From contig QANU01035109.1 in NCBI GenBank assembly GCA_003254905.1, positions 34,326 through 98,325 of the forward strand: 64,000 nucleotides of DNA, given 5' to 3'. Under the pieces are notes generated by a model, which was given only the letters and a program-made list of their open reading frames with translations, had not been told where the DNA came from and searched no databases. Shown here piece after piece: positions 36,061 to 47,419 of this stretch. How positions within the stretch are numbered: the stretch's first letter is position 1; the number at the start of each line of letters is the position of its first letter. The DNA comes from Nissolia schottii. Its lineage: Eukaryota > Streptophyta > Magnoliopsida > Fabales > Fabaceae. The position numbers and the translations under genes were made by a program.

Positions 36061-36401
36061 AGGGTGCCTATGTTGTAAAAGAACTTAGTTACCAGTGGAA
36101 GTGCACCAAAACATCATTTGATTTTAATGCGGTGTCAAATTGAATTTATAAAACTTAGTTTTCCCTAGATTGAAAGGTAGTAAAGGGGCTAACTTAGGTC
36201 GTTTCTCAAGGAAAAACTTTAGTTAATCTTAAATAATAAAAGTGGGGATTTTTGTTTGTGGATTATGTTTTCAAGTAGAAGTTTAAACAATTGATGTAAG
36301 TTACCCGTATACGGAGTTCTACATATTGATCGTTATTGTTGGTGTTCTTGAAAATTCTAGTTCTCATTGATGGTTGATTGAAAAGTTATACCATCGTATT
36401 A

Positions 36402-37264
36402 TGTAACATCCTTGCTAGCTGTTTACGCTTAAGTCGTAAACAATGCTCACAGGATTGTTAACTGCTTTGATTGGAATATTTTTAGTCCTATATTATCTTT
36501 GAAAATTCTTTAACTAAAAATATGAACATATTTAAAACTTTTTCCTTTTCTTATTAAATCATAAATTATGAGCCACGTGTAATCAAGAAGACATACATAT
36601 ATACGCAAGTGATAGAGTCTACAAGACTTAGGCGTTAAATGACATGATAAATAATCGTACAAAGCATTTTATAATGTACATACATTCATATGGATCCAGA
36701 AACAGTTACACATTTGGTTATATTTACATATTACACTTACTGCGCATAAGAGCTAATGGCATGTCTAATCCGTTTAGCTAATACAAAATACAAAACACAT
36801 AAACATCGCGATGCGTAGATATAAACTGTAGTCCTGCTGCTTCCTTGGAACATCTTGACGCCAAGACCTTCAATCGTTCTGTGATGCCTCCTCCTCTCCA
36901 GTGTACTCATCGTGCTCTCCTAGAATCATAAATGAGTGGGGGATAAGAACGTTGCGTCCTCAGTAGGAATCTTAGGTCATACCTATTCCTTTTCGCTTCA
37001 TTTATGATTCAGGTCACTCAGGAGAACTCTAGGTGTCAAAGTATTCTAAAATCCCTCATTATTATTATTATTATCCATACTAGTCCTGAGTAACTTTATC
37101 TAGTTTACTAAGTGATCGAGAAATTCTAGTCTTTGCATTACCTCTCATAAGAAAACTTATCGTGCTTATTAATCATATTCGTTTGAGTAACGTGACATCG
37201 GATCACATACTCACGTATCTCTTATTCTCGTAGAGGCGGTCTTGTGAAATCTTTCTCCCGTATT
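36402..37264 (-). mobile_element. LTR fragment of the same Ty3 family as the long solo LTR (fossil)
   Basis: Starts TGTAACATCCTTGCTAGCTG and TTTACGCTTAAGTCGTAAAC, the inverted counterpart of the right end of the solo LTR at 45095-49083. Shared landmarks continue: TTGTTAACTGCTTTG, the GTTGCGTCCTCAGTAGGA block, CCTGAGTAACTTTATCTA and TTGCATTACCTCTC. It corresponds to about the last 840 bp of that LTR; the rest is missing. Confidence 0.75.
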
Positions 37265-37758
37265 TTATTTTTTAAGTATGTTAACTTTAAAATTTCTTAA
37301 TAATTTATTGTAGATTTAATTTTTAAAAAACAGAAAAAAAAGTAATAGACATACAAAGATTTGTCATCAAATTGAAATCTATATATCTCAGTACACGATT
37401 TCCGTGTCTCAGTGATCAACTAAGGGATTTATAATTTAAATGTCTTGTTTTGCGTGCATACCAAGCCAGAGTTTTGGCTCTGGTATAAAATAGACATTGA
37501 AGTCTTACGTTACGTTATTGCAGCTGCGTCAATTCCTTATTCGTGCGCTTTATTTCGAGAGACACTTTGTTCTTTTTCTTGTGTATTCGTTGAGTTTGCG
37601 AAACTCTCGAACTCAATTGTTAGGGCAATAAAATACTGTTTCTCCCTGTTCTCTTCCTGTTCTTAATTTTAGCGTTGCATCAATCTAATTTAACGAAAAA
37701 AAATGTTGATGTCAATATTTGAGCTCCAACAACTTTAAGAGAGCAGACAATTATTATA

Positions 37759-37789
<31 letters not shown>

Positions 37790-38410
37790 GAGTTAGTTGA
37801 GTTTATAGTAATAAGGGTCCGATTCCGTGATTCAATTGAGATCAAAAAATATCATTCCCTGTTTTTTTTCTTTGTTTGTAAAAGAACTCGTTTACTGTAC
37901 CAATTGAGAATAGTATTATTCACTTTTCGCTATGAATTGATAAAGGTTGCTACAACGACATAATTAATAAATGAGTAATGTTATATATACACTAAAAAAA
38001 AAGTGTATATCAATTGTACACCAATTTTACAAATGCATAAATAAATATTTTAGACACAGATGGACAAAAATTATAGAACTAATGAATAAACATTTTCACA
38101 TAAGAAAACAAGATAAAATAGGATCCACAATGCATTAAATGTTAAAAAGTAAATGTTACACACTCTCTCATGCTCTCACTCACACTGTAAAATGCTTGTA
38201 TTCACGTTCTCTCGTAAACAAACATTACAAAACAAATAAATAAACATTAAAGAACAAATAAATAAATATTATCAAACATAAAAAAATAAAATAAAATGAG
38301 ACTAATTCCAACTAAATAGTGAAGAATAAATGCCGTACTATCTCTTCTGCTCTTTCACTCACTCTCTTGTAAATAAACATTACATCACAAATAAACAGAC
38401 ATTACAACAC
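37265..38410. other. Intergenic; (GT)n(AT)n microsatellite at 37759-37788
   Basis: AT-rich. A hairpin-forming CCAGAGTTTTGGCTCTGG lies near 37468 ahead of GTATAAAATAG. 37975-38400 holds repeated AACATTACA/AATAAATA phrases like those at 39550-39660, so DNA on both sides of the foldback element belongs to one older repeat. No gene. Confidence 0.45.
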
Positions 38411-38805
38411 TAAAAAATAAATGGAGCTTTTGACTCTCTTGCCCCTGCTACAGGAACTAATTTCCAAAATACTCCTGTTTTAAAACATATTTCATGACTA
38501 CCCCCTTTCAGCTGACGTGGCAGGATTCGCAAATAAAAAAAAAATTAAAAAATTTGTTTAATTAAAATATAAGCAAATATGTATGTATGTGGTATAGCAG
38601 TTAAACATTTGTGAAAATCGTCGGTTCTCGAGTAAGCTAAAAAAATTCAAAAAATAAATTGCAAAAAGACCATGACGCTCTTTATCGTGTGCGCGGGGGG
38701 GAATCCATTAGTTTGGCCTTCGAAGGGCCCAACCTGCTTTGAACTCATGCGCGCGAGCCCAACTCTCTTCTCAACTCTTTTTACCAAAACAACAACTACT
38801 AAAGG

Positions 38806-38848
38806 TATATAAACACTTAAAAAGTTTGTGCTCTAACCAATGTGGGAC
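38806..38848 (-). promoter_or_regulatory. Mirror USE-like plus TATA motif pair in the left arm of the foldback element
   Basis: Inverted copy of the pair at 39065-39107: USE-like motif 38838-38848, 24-bp spacer, TATA-like motif 38806-38813. It faces outward to the left, so the two pairs diverge from the central loop. Confidence 0.45.
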
Positions 38849-39064
38849 TAAAATATTTTGCACTTATGGTAAACTCCAAAGTCCTCTCTTCTTCATATGA
38901 TGTTCCAACAATAATTGAGAAAGTGCAATAATTCTAACATGGAAATTTCATTGAAAAGTATGAAGTGTATTTTGTTTAATTTGGCATTAAACTTCCGCTT
39001 TTGTTCTTGGGGATTTTGAAGATATGGGGATTTGATCATAATGTTATGTTTTGTAAAAATTTTA

Positions 39065-39107
39065 GTCCCACATTGGTTAAAGCACAAACTTTTTAAGTGT
39101 TTATATA
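39065..39107 (+). promoter_or_regulatory. USE-like plus TATA motif pair in the right arm of the foldback element
   Basis: GTCCCACATTG (39065-39075) differs by one base from the plant snRNA upstream sequence element RTCCCACATCG. It is followed after 24 bp by TTTATATA (39100-39107). In plants about 24 bp between the two motifs is the polymerase III arrangement (U6, U3, 7SL). A run of five T first appears about 140 bp downstream (near 39248). Whether it is active is unknown. Confidence 0.45.
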
Positions 39108-39672
39108 CCTTTAGTAGTTGTTGTTTTGGTAAAAAGAGTTGAGAAGGGAGTTGGGCTCGCGCGCATGAGTTCAAAGCAGGTTGGGCCCTTCGAAGGCCAA
39201 ACTAATGGATTCCCCCCCCCCCCCGCACACGATAAAGAGCGTCATGGTCTTTTTGCAATTTATTTTTTGAATTTTTTTAGCTTACTCGAGAACCGACGAT
39301 TTTCACAAATGTTTAACTGCTATACCACATACATACATATTTGCTTATATTTTAATTAAACAAATTTTTTAATTTTTTTTTTTTTTTTTTCAAATTCGCC
39401 TAACGCGTTGGCGAATTCAACCTGAATTCGCCAAACGCGTTGGCGAATCCTGCCACGTCAGCTGAAAGGGGGTTAGTCATGAAATATGTTTTAAAACAGG
39501 AGTATTTTGGAAATTAGTTCCTGTAGCAGGGGCAAGAGAGTAAAAAACTCAAAATAAATGTTACAAAACTCATAAACAAACATTATAACATACATAAATA
39601 AAGTAAACAAACATTACAACACTCATAAACAAATATTACAACACACATAAACAAACTTTATACGACATTGAA

Positions 39673-40637
39673 ACATTACAAAATATAGAGAATAACATAG
39701 ATCAAAGAAGAATTTCCTTATTCATTATTCCATAACGTCTTAAAAAGAAAAAAATTGAAAATTGAAAACAAACAAAAAAATGGCAAAAACAAACAAAAAA
39801 AAGCAAGAAATGGAAAAAAAAAACAAACAATGAAAAAGAAACGAGGAAGAAGAAAATAGTAGAACGATAAAAAAAACTTGCAAGTGAAAATAATGAGAAA
39901 AAATGAAAGGAAAGCGGGAAAGAAAAGAAGGAGGAAAAAAAGAAGAAGAAGAAAGTGAAGGGGAGAAGATGAGCTTGAGTGAGAAAGAGTTGAGTAAGGA
40001 AGGGTACAATTAATATTTAATGCTAAGTCCTGCTACACGTATACTAAAAAATATACACCATACATACACCTTATATTTATATACATAAAGTTTGTGTTAA
40101 TGTCGGTAATGTTTGTGCACTTAATTAAGTGTAATTGAGAATATCATCTATAAGGATTTAGGGTTTAGGGACATTACAAAATATAGAGAACAACATAGAT
40201 CAAAGAAGAATTTCCTTATTCATACTTTTCATAACGTCTTAAAAAAATGAAAACAAACAAAAAAAATGACAAAAACAAAGAAAAAAAAGCAAGAAATGGA
40301 AAAAAAAACAAACAATAAAAAAGAAACGAGGAAGAAGAAAATAGTAGAACGATAAAAAAAACTTGCAAGTGAAATAATGACAAAAAATGAAAGGAAAGCG
40401 GGAAAGAAAAGGAGGAGGAAAAAAAAAAGAAGAAAGTGAAGGGGAGAAGATGAGCGTGAGTGAGAAAGAGTGGAGAAAGGAAGGGTAAAATTAATATTTA
40501 ATGCTGAGTCCTGCTGCACGTACACCAAAAAATATATACCATACATGCACCCTATATTTATATACATAAAGTTTGTGTTTTAATGTATGTAATGTTTACG
40601 CACTTAATTAAGTATAATTGAAAGTATCATCTATAAG
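39673..40637. repeat. Tandem duplication, unit about 498 bp
   Basis: Units start at 39673 and 40171 with ACATTACAAAATATAGAGAA. The copies share the purine-rich A/GAA tract and the AATATTTAATGCT..GTCCTGCT segment, with few differences, so the duplication is young compared with its surroundings. Purine-rich one-strand frames in it are composition artefacts. Confidence 0.85.
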
Positions 40638-40735
40638 TTTGTAATGTTTGTGCACTCATAAGAATAAAATTTGTGCATTATTAATGATGTATATATGAAT
40701 GTATAAAATTAAGTGTACATGTAACATTTTTGTTT
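40505..40735. mobile_element. MITE-like repeat, about 230 bp (copy A)
   Basis: Runs from GTCCTGCTGCACGTACACC to TTAAGTGTACATGTAACATT. The ends are short imperfect inverted repeats (TRCAYGTACAC). A second, inverted copy lies at 56705-56932 and a partial one at about 40025-40165. All share CATAAAGTTTGTGTT and TGTTTRYGCACTTAATTAAG. Superfamily undetermined. Confidence 0.7.
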
Positions 40736-40739
40736 AATG

Positions 40740-42085
40740 CTATTGTGCAGTTGATTAGTATACACATAGCATTTTACTAAATGAATCAATTACTTTATGA
40801 ATGAAAAAATAAATCAGTTATTTTAAGTATAGAACTATTTGTGAATTGAGAATACCTACTTTCGTTATCGGTGAGGGATCCGTTGATACTGAAGATTTAG
40901 TGCACTTATTATACCTTTCATAATTCTTCTTGACGTGGCATTCCATTCATATTTCATCTAATCTTTTTATTTACTAAACATGATGTTAGAGTTAATTGAG
41001 CTATAGTTCTTAGGTGATATGCTTTTTCATTTTCATAATTTCAATAAAATATTGAATTATTTTTTCGGGTATAACAGGAGGTTTTAGATAGAAAAGGAGG
41101 AAAACTACAAAGTGAAGTAAATTTAAACTCAAATAACAATATATAATTTAAGAAATTCTATTTAAGTTAATCAGTAATAACAAACGTTTGTAATTGGAGA
41201 GGTTGTTGTGGTTCATATAATTATGGTCGAACTTCATTATGGCGCCCAACTACTCACATAAGGCTTGCGACTTTTGAGAGCAAAAACTTGATATTATTAA
41301 CTATTAAAGAAAAAAAAATACTATTATTATACTTTTAGAGGTCTTTTGACGCAACTGTAAAATGAATCATGATTTTTTAAATAGGTAATTATGTGCTCTC
41401 TTTTAACGTTCAAAGTATTTTTCTTTTGGAACGCTAGTATGTTTTTTCTGCTTCTATAGAAGTTTTGAATCAAAAGATAATCTCAATGAGCACAATTAGA
41501 AAATCCCAACAACCACACATTACAAATAAAATAAATATATTTGCAAATCTGAAAGCAATGGGTAGGATTATGGAATTTATGTGATTGTGTCGTTAATCAC
41601 ACCACATTGAAGTCTTGATTAACTATTTCCATAAACAACAACGCTTGATATGGTTATTGGAATTTTTTAATTTTAAGAGTCCTTAAAAGTAAAGGTATGT
41701 TTGAATTTGGAAGGGAAAATGAGGAGAAATTTTTTTTGGGATGGAATTCATGTATAAAATTACATATGAAATATGAATACAACAACGATTAGTTGAGTCT
41801 TGTCCTATTATATGAAATTGGCTGTGAATAAAATGATGTTATAATGTATTGATTACATTCAAATCATAATCTTTAAATCTCTTCTAATAATTTTCACCTA
41901 TTATTTTTTTAGATTTCCTCTATCTTTAATTAATAGATCACCAGTCATCTCAATCATACCCATAAAAAATTCTTTTACATTTTTACCATTTATCAAACAT
42001 ACAAAATATGGAAATAATTTACACTATGTTTGATATGCGTAAAAGTAGGGATATAAAAGCTTCATGAATTAATTTAGGAAAAAGC
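40740..42085. other. Intergenic, no feature firmly bounded
   Basis: AT-rich. A weak inverted relationship (GTATGTTTGAATTTGG near 41696 and ATCAAACATA phrases near 41995-42035) hints at another MITE, but the ends are not clear. Confidence 0.35.
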
Positions 42086-42089
42086 TAGA

Positions 42090-42235
42090 CACTTGTTAAA
42101 GAGTTTAAAGTGAAAATATTTTATTGGAAGAGTAAATATTTGAAGCTTTTTATGCATTAGAAGCATTAAAAACAACCATATTTTTTTTAGTTTGGACTCC
42201 TTAACAAGCTCCTTAGGGCATTTGCAAGGGCACTT
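42090..42235. mobile_element. Second copy of the short MITE-like repeat at 8163-8321
   Basis: Shares ACTTGTTAA.GAGTTTAAAGT at the left, TTT.ATGCATT in the middle and ACTCCTTAACAAGCTCCTTA at the right with the copy at 8163. More diverged. Confidence 0.5.
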
Positions 42236-42310
42236 GCTAGTAAAATCATTAAATTTATGAGTAAAAAAGTAATTTTATTCATGAAACTAATTCATGCAAC
42301 TGCAAACCCG

Positions 42311-42762
42311 AGTTACTATGGTCTTTGAAATTCTAAAATTGATTTTCTAATTCTTGAAATTGTAAGTCGTAAGTTAAGTTAGTCCTTCAATTTATTACCA
42401 TTATTGTTTCGTCACGTTTTTGCTAATATATTATAGTAATTGAGGTTGTGACAATAACTTGGGCTGCAACTAAATAGTGGCTGCACTTAAGATTGCAAAT
42501 GAGGATGTAAGAGCATCTACAATGGCAAATAAAGTTGCAGTAACAACTGAGACTTGCATTCTCAAGCTTTGCTACAACCACATTTCCGGACTCAAATGGT
42601 GTCACAATGTCATTTGTAACCTTAGTTGTTTTCACAGGTTCATTTAATGTGATAAATTAGCAAAAACGTTATGACTCAATAACTGAAGGGCTTACTTGAC
42701 TTACAATTTACAATTTAACGAATTAAAAATGCAGTTTTTGAATTTCAAGGACAAAAGTAACT
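42311..42762. mobile_element. MITE with about 110-bp inverted ends, 452 bp
   Basis: Left AGTTACTATGGTCTTTGAAA; right, reverse complemented, AGTTACTTTTGTCCTTGAAA. The arms continue through TTCTAATTC..GAAATTGTAA and CACGTTTTTGCTAAT. The interior is non-coding and includes GAG/CATCTACAATGGCAAAT. The target duplication is not clear. Confidence 0.75.
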
Positions 42763-42839
42763 AATGTTTATTGTTTATTGGATTAAAACAAGTATTAACT
42801 CTTATTATAAGTTAGAATTGAAAAGATTATATTTATAAT

Positions 42840-45017
42840 AACTCGGTCAGATCTCCAGCTTCAACAGAGGCCTCCCCTCCCAAAAGTTAGCTCATCAATT
42901 GCTTCACACCCTGGTCTCCTTCTAGGAATAAGGGAGCTGGAATCCTTGTCTAAATGAGGGGGACTTCTAGAGTGGTTACCACCTCCTCCTGAACCTCATG
43001 GACAAGGGGGTTTTCCCACGGGATCGTTTTCGTCGGGGAGAGGACGTAAGGTCCATGACTTGAGACCTTTTCTCCCCATTAGCATTGGCAGCCTGAGAAG
43101 GCCACCTGCTCAAGCTTGGGGGCTATTAGAGGTTGACATCCCCTCTTCGCTGGGGGAACTTTCGACGAGTACCTTTTCTTCATGGCAACATACCTCTTCA
43201 GGTAGGCAACCTATTCCTTCACTGTAATCTTTGGTTTCAAAACCACTTCAAGACAAGAAATGAGAACATTTTTTTTGGTAAAATTAGGTGCAAACATAAT
43301 ACAAAGGAAAAATCGAAGGGAAAGTGTGTAGTAATCACCCATGAGTCTGGTGATCCCCGCCATATACAAGCTTGTGGCTGGGATAGGAACTCTTTAGCTT
43401 GCTACCCAGGAACCTCACTAATGCCTTATCCTCGAAGGAAGTCCTCTTGTAATCGGGCTCTAGAATCTAGACTGGCTGACGTTGCCAATATAGGGGGAAT
43501 AGTTCATCCCCCTAGACTTCGGCAACCCGACTCATGAAGAAAAGAAAAGATTCCTTTCCATATGGGTCCTTCTAGGGAAGAATCTTGAAGAACCTCGATT
43601 TGAATTTTTTGAATGATAAGGAGAAGGGAAAGGAGATCCGACTCTATATGACGTTGTTTAGGGAAACCCAATAAAAGCCTCAACGGAAGGCTCCGACTCA
43701 AGGTGCTTCATCAAGACCTTGAAACACCTCACGAAAGCTCAAGAATTGTGATGCAACTTAGTAGATGCCCATCTCAAAAGAGGTGAACGGGAGCCTAATT
43801 CCTAGTTGGGGAAAAAAGGAGTCATAAACATAAATCCCATAGGCTATTTTCCTATATTGGACTGAGTGGGAGACTCTATTGCGAAGAGCACACGATTCAA
43901 CAGTGACAGTGGACTCATTGCTGGCGACTATTCTCTGGTTCCTCTGATAGTGAACCAAGGATTTCTGATCGTAGTAGATGAATTTTGTGGCTCTTTACCT
44001 CTAGGGCTACCCAATCATAGGTGTTGAGGGCTTCGCTCTCATCCCCGAAGTTCTCTTCAACACTCTCTAGAATTAGCTTAGATTAGTTCACCATGACACA
44101 ACGGATAAGAAGATGAACTTACTCAAGAAATCAATAAGGTCTCTCTCTAATCTGTGCATGATTTGGGAATTCAGAAAAAGCTAAAGAAGTTTTGGCAGGT
44201 TAGCTCGTCTAATCCCTCCTCTTTATTTAAACCATTCTCCTCTAAAAAAAACCCGGTGCAAAATCAACGATTATGGAGTGAATTAACCAAACAGCAAGAT
44301 ATCTACCATACACATGATCTATGGCTAAGATCTCCTTAGCCTCGTGAATGCCTTCTTAGATTCTACCACGTGGCCCGCTATCAAAATTACCATCACTTTT
44401 CATAAATGCGCTTCGGGGATTGTGCAAATCAAAGGACATGCTGATGTAACACATCTTGTCGCTAAGCATTTCTAGGCTCAGATCCCAAAATCAAATGAGC
44501 TTGGGTCCAGTTATAAGAAGTCGGCAGCAAGGCCGAGGAACCGAGCCTTGGCTAACTAGATAGAAAGAAATTCAAGCTCACCTTGCTTGCTATGATGATG
44601 ACCGAGCTTGGGGGATATGTATCGGTCTAGCCCAATAGATAGGCCTAAGCACAAGGGAGAGGCCCACAAGGTGGATCTGAGCCTAGGATAGGGAAAACAT
44701 GTACTAAAGAGATAGGGCAGAACGGATATAGGAGAGTGAAAACCGATGAAGCGATCAAGAAGGGAGCTCAGAGGATCCCTTGATACTCGGAGAAGATATC
44801 ACTTCCTGAGCCTTGTGGGCTAAGAACCCTAATTTACCAACTATAAAGGGGGAAAGCAAGGCTAACCTCAAGTATGTTCTACATTTTAGACCTCAAACTT
44901 CTTGAACTCTTTTTGACTTAGGCATTGAAGTGCTTTTTGACGAGAAGGGAGCTAAGTGGAGCAGAGGAAGTATTCGATGCACCTGAATACGTGACTGCGT
45001 GTTGACCGAACAAGACA
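42840..45017 (+). mobile_element. Probable Ty3 (Tat-like) retrotransposon remnant with 3' LTR (fossil)
   Basis: A polypurine-type GCTTGGGGGATA ends at about 44614 and is followed by TGTATCGGTCTAGCCC, an LTR-like start. The candidate LTR runs to about 45017 (..AACAAGACA), with ACTATAAAGG near 44840. Upstream DNA (42840-44600) is GC-richer than its surroundings and non-coding, like the untranslated internal part of Tat-class elements. Broken, no coding domain recognised, 5' LTR not seen. Confidence 0.4.
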
Positions 45018-46869
45018 TGTGCTAAATAGTAATCTTTTAAAAAAGTATTTTTTATATATAAAATAAGTTTTGAATTTAATTGTTATGTACAGATTGTAAC
45101 ATCCCGTTTTTCCCTTAGTAAAGATTTCGCATAATAAATAGATATACAAGTAATATAATTAGACTAGAATTTTAAATCTCAATTTTATTTCCCAAAAATG
45201 CCAAACAAAGTAATAGTTCACGGTATCGCAAAAATTTGCAGACACCAGATTAATTACCTTTCATCACCGGAAGTTAATTGTGCATCAAAAGTATTTGTAA
45301 AGAACACTTTTATAAAAATAAATTTACAAATACCTTGGATGAACTTAAATTTCTCATTAGAAAAATTAGTAGATCACAATGGTGTGATCGAAATATTTTT
45401 AGGGCACCCGTACATGAAGTACACGAACAACTAACGACCAAACACGATCAAACTTGATTGTGAAAAATTGAGTCACATGGCCAAACAGCCATCAACCACA
45501 ATTTCTCACAGCCAAGGGGGAAGCACACACACACTTGACCAAGTCAAAGGTCAAAGATGACAAAGCAAATCAACCATGCTTATCCTTAATTAGTCTTATC
45601 CTATTTTCTTTTCTTTTTTATTTATTTTTGGGCCAAAATTTAGCCAAAAGTCTGAATGAGAACCACGACCCTGAGGCCTATAAATAGCCCTCCATGGCTT
45701 TCATTTTCTTATGTGCTTTATTTGTTAGTTTTGCTTAAACACATCTTGTTCGGGCACTCTATTGCTACGTTGCCGTAGCCGGAAACTAGCAAGGAAAAGC
45801 TACGCACTCTTGGAAATGTTCTCTCATCACCCTCACCACCAACCAATACTCTTAGGAAGTGGGCAAACCTAGCTTACTTACCTCCTTGGTGACTTCTAAG
45901 TGTTGTATGTGAATATATGGAAATGTCATGTATTATGTGATAGATGTTAGGTTAATGATGCATGGATGATTTTGGTGTTTCTTTGAGTTAGAACATGTGA
46001 TATAGTGATTGTTGGAACTTATTGAGATGCCCTAAGAAGTGTGCATGGGAATGGTTTGGAGAAAAGGAAAAATAACAAAGCTGTGACCCTAAGTCACGCC
46101 CAAGGTATTGAGCGACCTAAAGGGTTCGCTGAGCGGCCTGGGTAGTTTACATTATGTTATAGTACTGCCGGACGCTGGAAAAATAGCAGAGACCACCCTA
46201 ACGCGATTAGGGATTTTTCCTCATCACTTCTAGCGTTCTCGAATTTGATTTTGAGGTGGGTAATCCTGGCTCATTCATCTCCTTGATGAATTTTATGTGT
46301 TATATGTATGATATGTGAAAAATCAACTTAGTAAATTTTATGCCAAAAATATGTTTATTATGATGCTTAGACGATTTGTCACAATTTTAAAGTTAGAAAA
46401 ATATAACTGTATTTAGGGTCCACTTAATATAATTATATAGACTATATATAGTGTGAACTTCAAATTGGTGAATTTTAGTTTGATACAATGAAATAGATTT
46501 AATTATGTATTATTATTAATTGCATATAAAAATGCAGAAAGATGTGTTTTTATGATTCTCAAGCATATTTTAATATAACTTACCTTATATATACAACTGG
46601 TTTATAATATTACAATCATCTATGATGTAACGAACATATTTTAGATTTAATGATTGTAGTTATGTGCTGTGGTTATAATAACTATATTATTATGTATTGT
46701 AATTGTGATACCATGCACCTTGAGGAACAGGTTGTCAATAGAGGGTTAGGACAACCTTAGATAGCTAGAGAGATTATCACCTAGCTATGGCTAGCTCATA
46801 ATTGAACATAGGAAACGAGTTAAGATCATGAGTGGTATGTTCCTAGTTGTGAGCTCAAGAGAATTGTAC

Positions 46870-47290
46870 TAGAAACAAAGAGACAGACCTTTCCATTCAG
46901 GAGAGCCTGACCAGACGAGTAAAAGAGACAGACCCTTCCTGTCAGGAGAGCCTGACAAGATGTGTAAGAGCTATGGCCCGCTTCCAGTTATACCGTCAGG
47001 GCGGCCCCTCGCCACCCAGAGGGGTGGAGTCTTGTTTGCCTCGAGGAACAGACATAAAAGGTTAGGTCGTACACTGCCATGGGGACGACGGTCTTGAGGT
47101 GTGCGAGAAGGTGTTGACAGACAGACAGAATTCCCAGGAGAGCCTGACAAAACCTATGATGGACATACAGAATTCCTAGGAGAGCTTGGCAAAACCTATG
47201 ACAGACAGACAGAATTCCCAGGAGAGCCTGGCCGACCTTATGAGAGATAGAAAGAAATCCCCAGGAGAGCCTGGTAGAACGTGTGAGAGA
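46870..47290. repeat. Degenerate minisatellite in the solo LTR, about 55-bp units
   Basis: Six or more units carrying CAGGAGAGCCTG followed by RACAAAACCTATGA-type spacers and GACAGACAGAATTCC. Divergence is moderate. Confidence 0.75.
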
Positions 47291-47333
47291 AATCAACATG
47301 CATGAGTTATGTGATGAATGGTTGTGTATGTGA

Positions 47334-47342
<9 letters not shown>

Positions 47343-47383
<41 letters not shown>
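47343..47383. repeat. (TG)n microsatellite
   Basis: About 20 uninterrupted TG units inside the solo LTR. Confidence 0.95.
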
Positions 47384-47385
<2 letters not shown>

Positions 47386-47419
47386 TTGGGTTTGGACATA
47401 TCGATTGACATAGTATCAT

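Larger units (their letters stand above)
38424..39550. mobile_element. Large Mutator-like foldback element, 1127 bp, 10-bp target duplication
   Basis: Perfect 10-bp duplication AAAATAAATG at 38414-38423 and 39551-39560. Ends: GAGCTTTTGACTCTCTTGCC on the left, and on the right (reverse complemented) GAGTTTTTTACTCTCTTGCC. The arms are very similar over about 430 bp (38424-38858 against 39055-39550) and enclose a unique loop of about 200 bp. A 9-11 bp duplication and long GAG-ended inverted repeats fit the MULE superfamily. Arm differences: a G/C homopolymer of unequal length and an extra segment of about 55 bp in the right arm with two near-palindromes (39395-39415 and 39427-39447). No transposase. 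Arms this similar suggest recent activity or gene conversion. Confidence 0.9.

Noticed and set aside
39120-39190. tRNA gene or SINE in the foldback arm (GAGTTCAAAGC fits a box B)
   Set aside because: Box A is only approximate, there is no T-stem or acceptor pairing, and no tail. Chance match is likely.
39740-40567. Phe/Ser/Leu-rich minus-strand frames of 89 and 112 residues
   Set aside because: Product of the purine-biased tract in the tandem duplication. Composition artefact.
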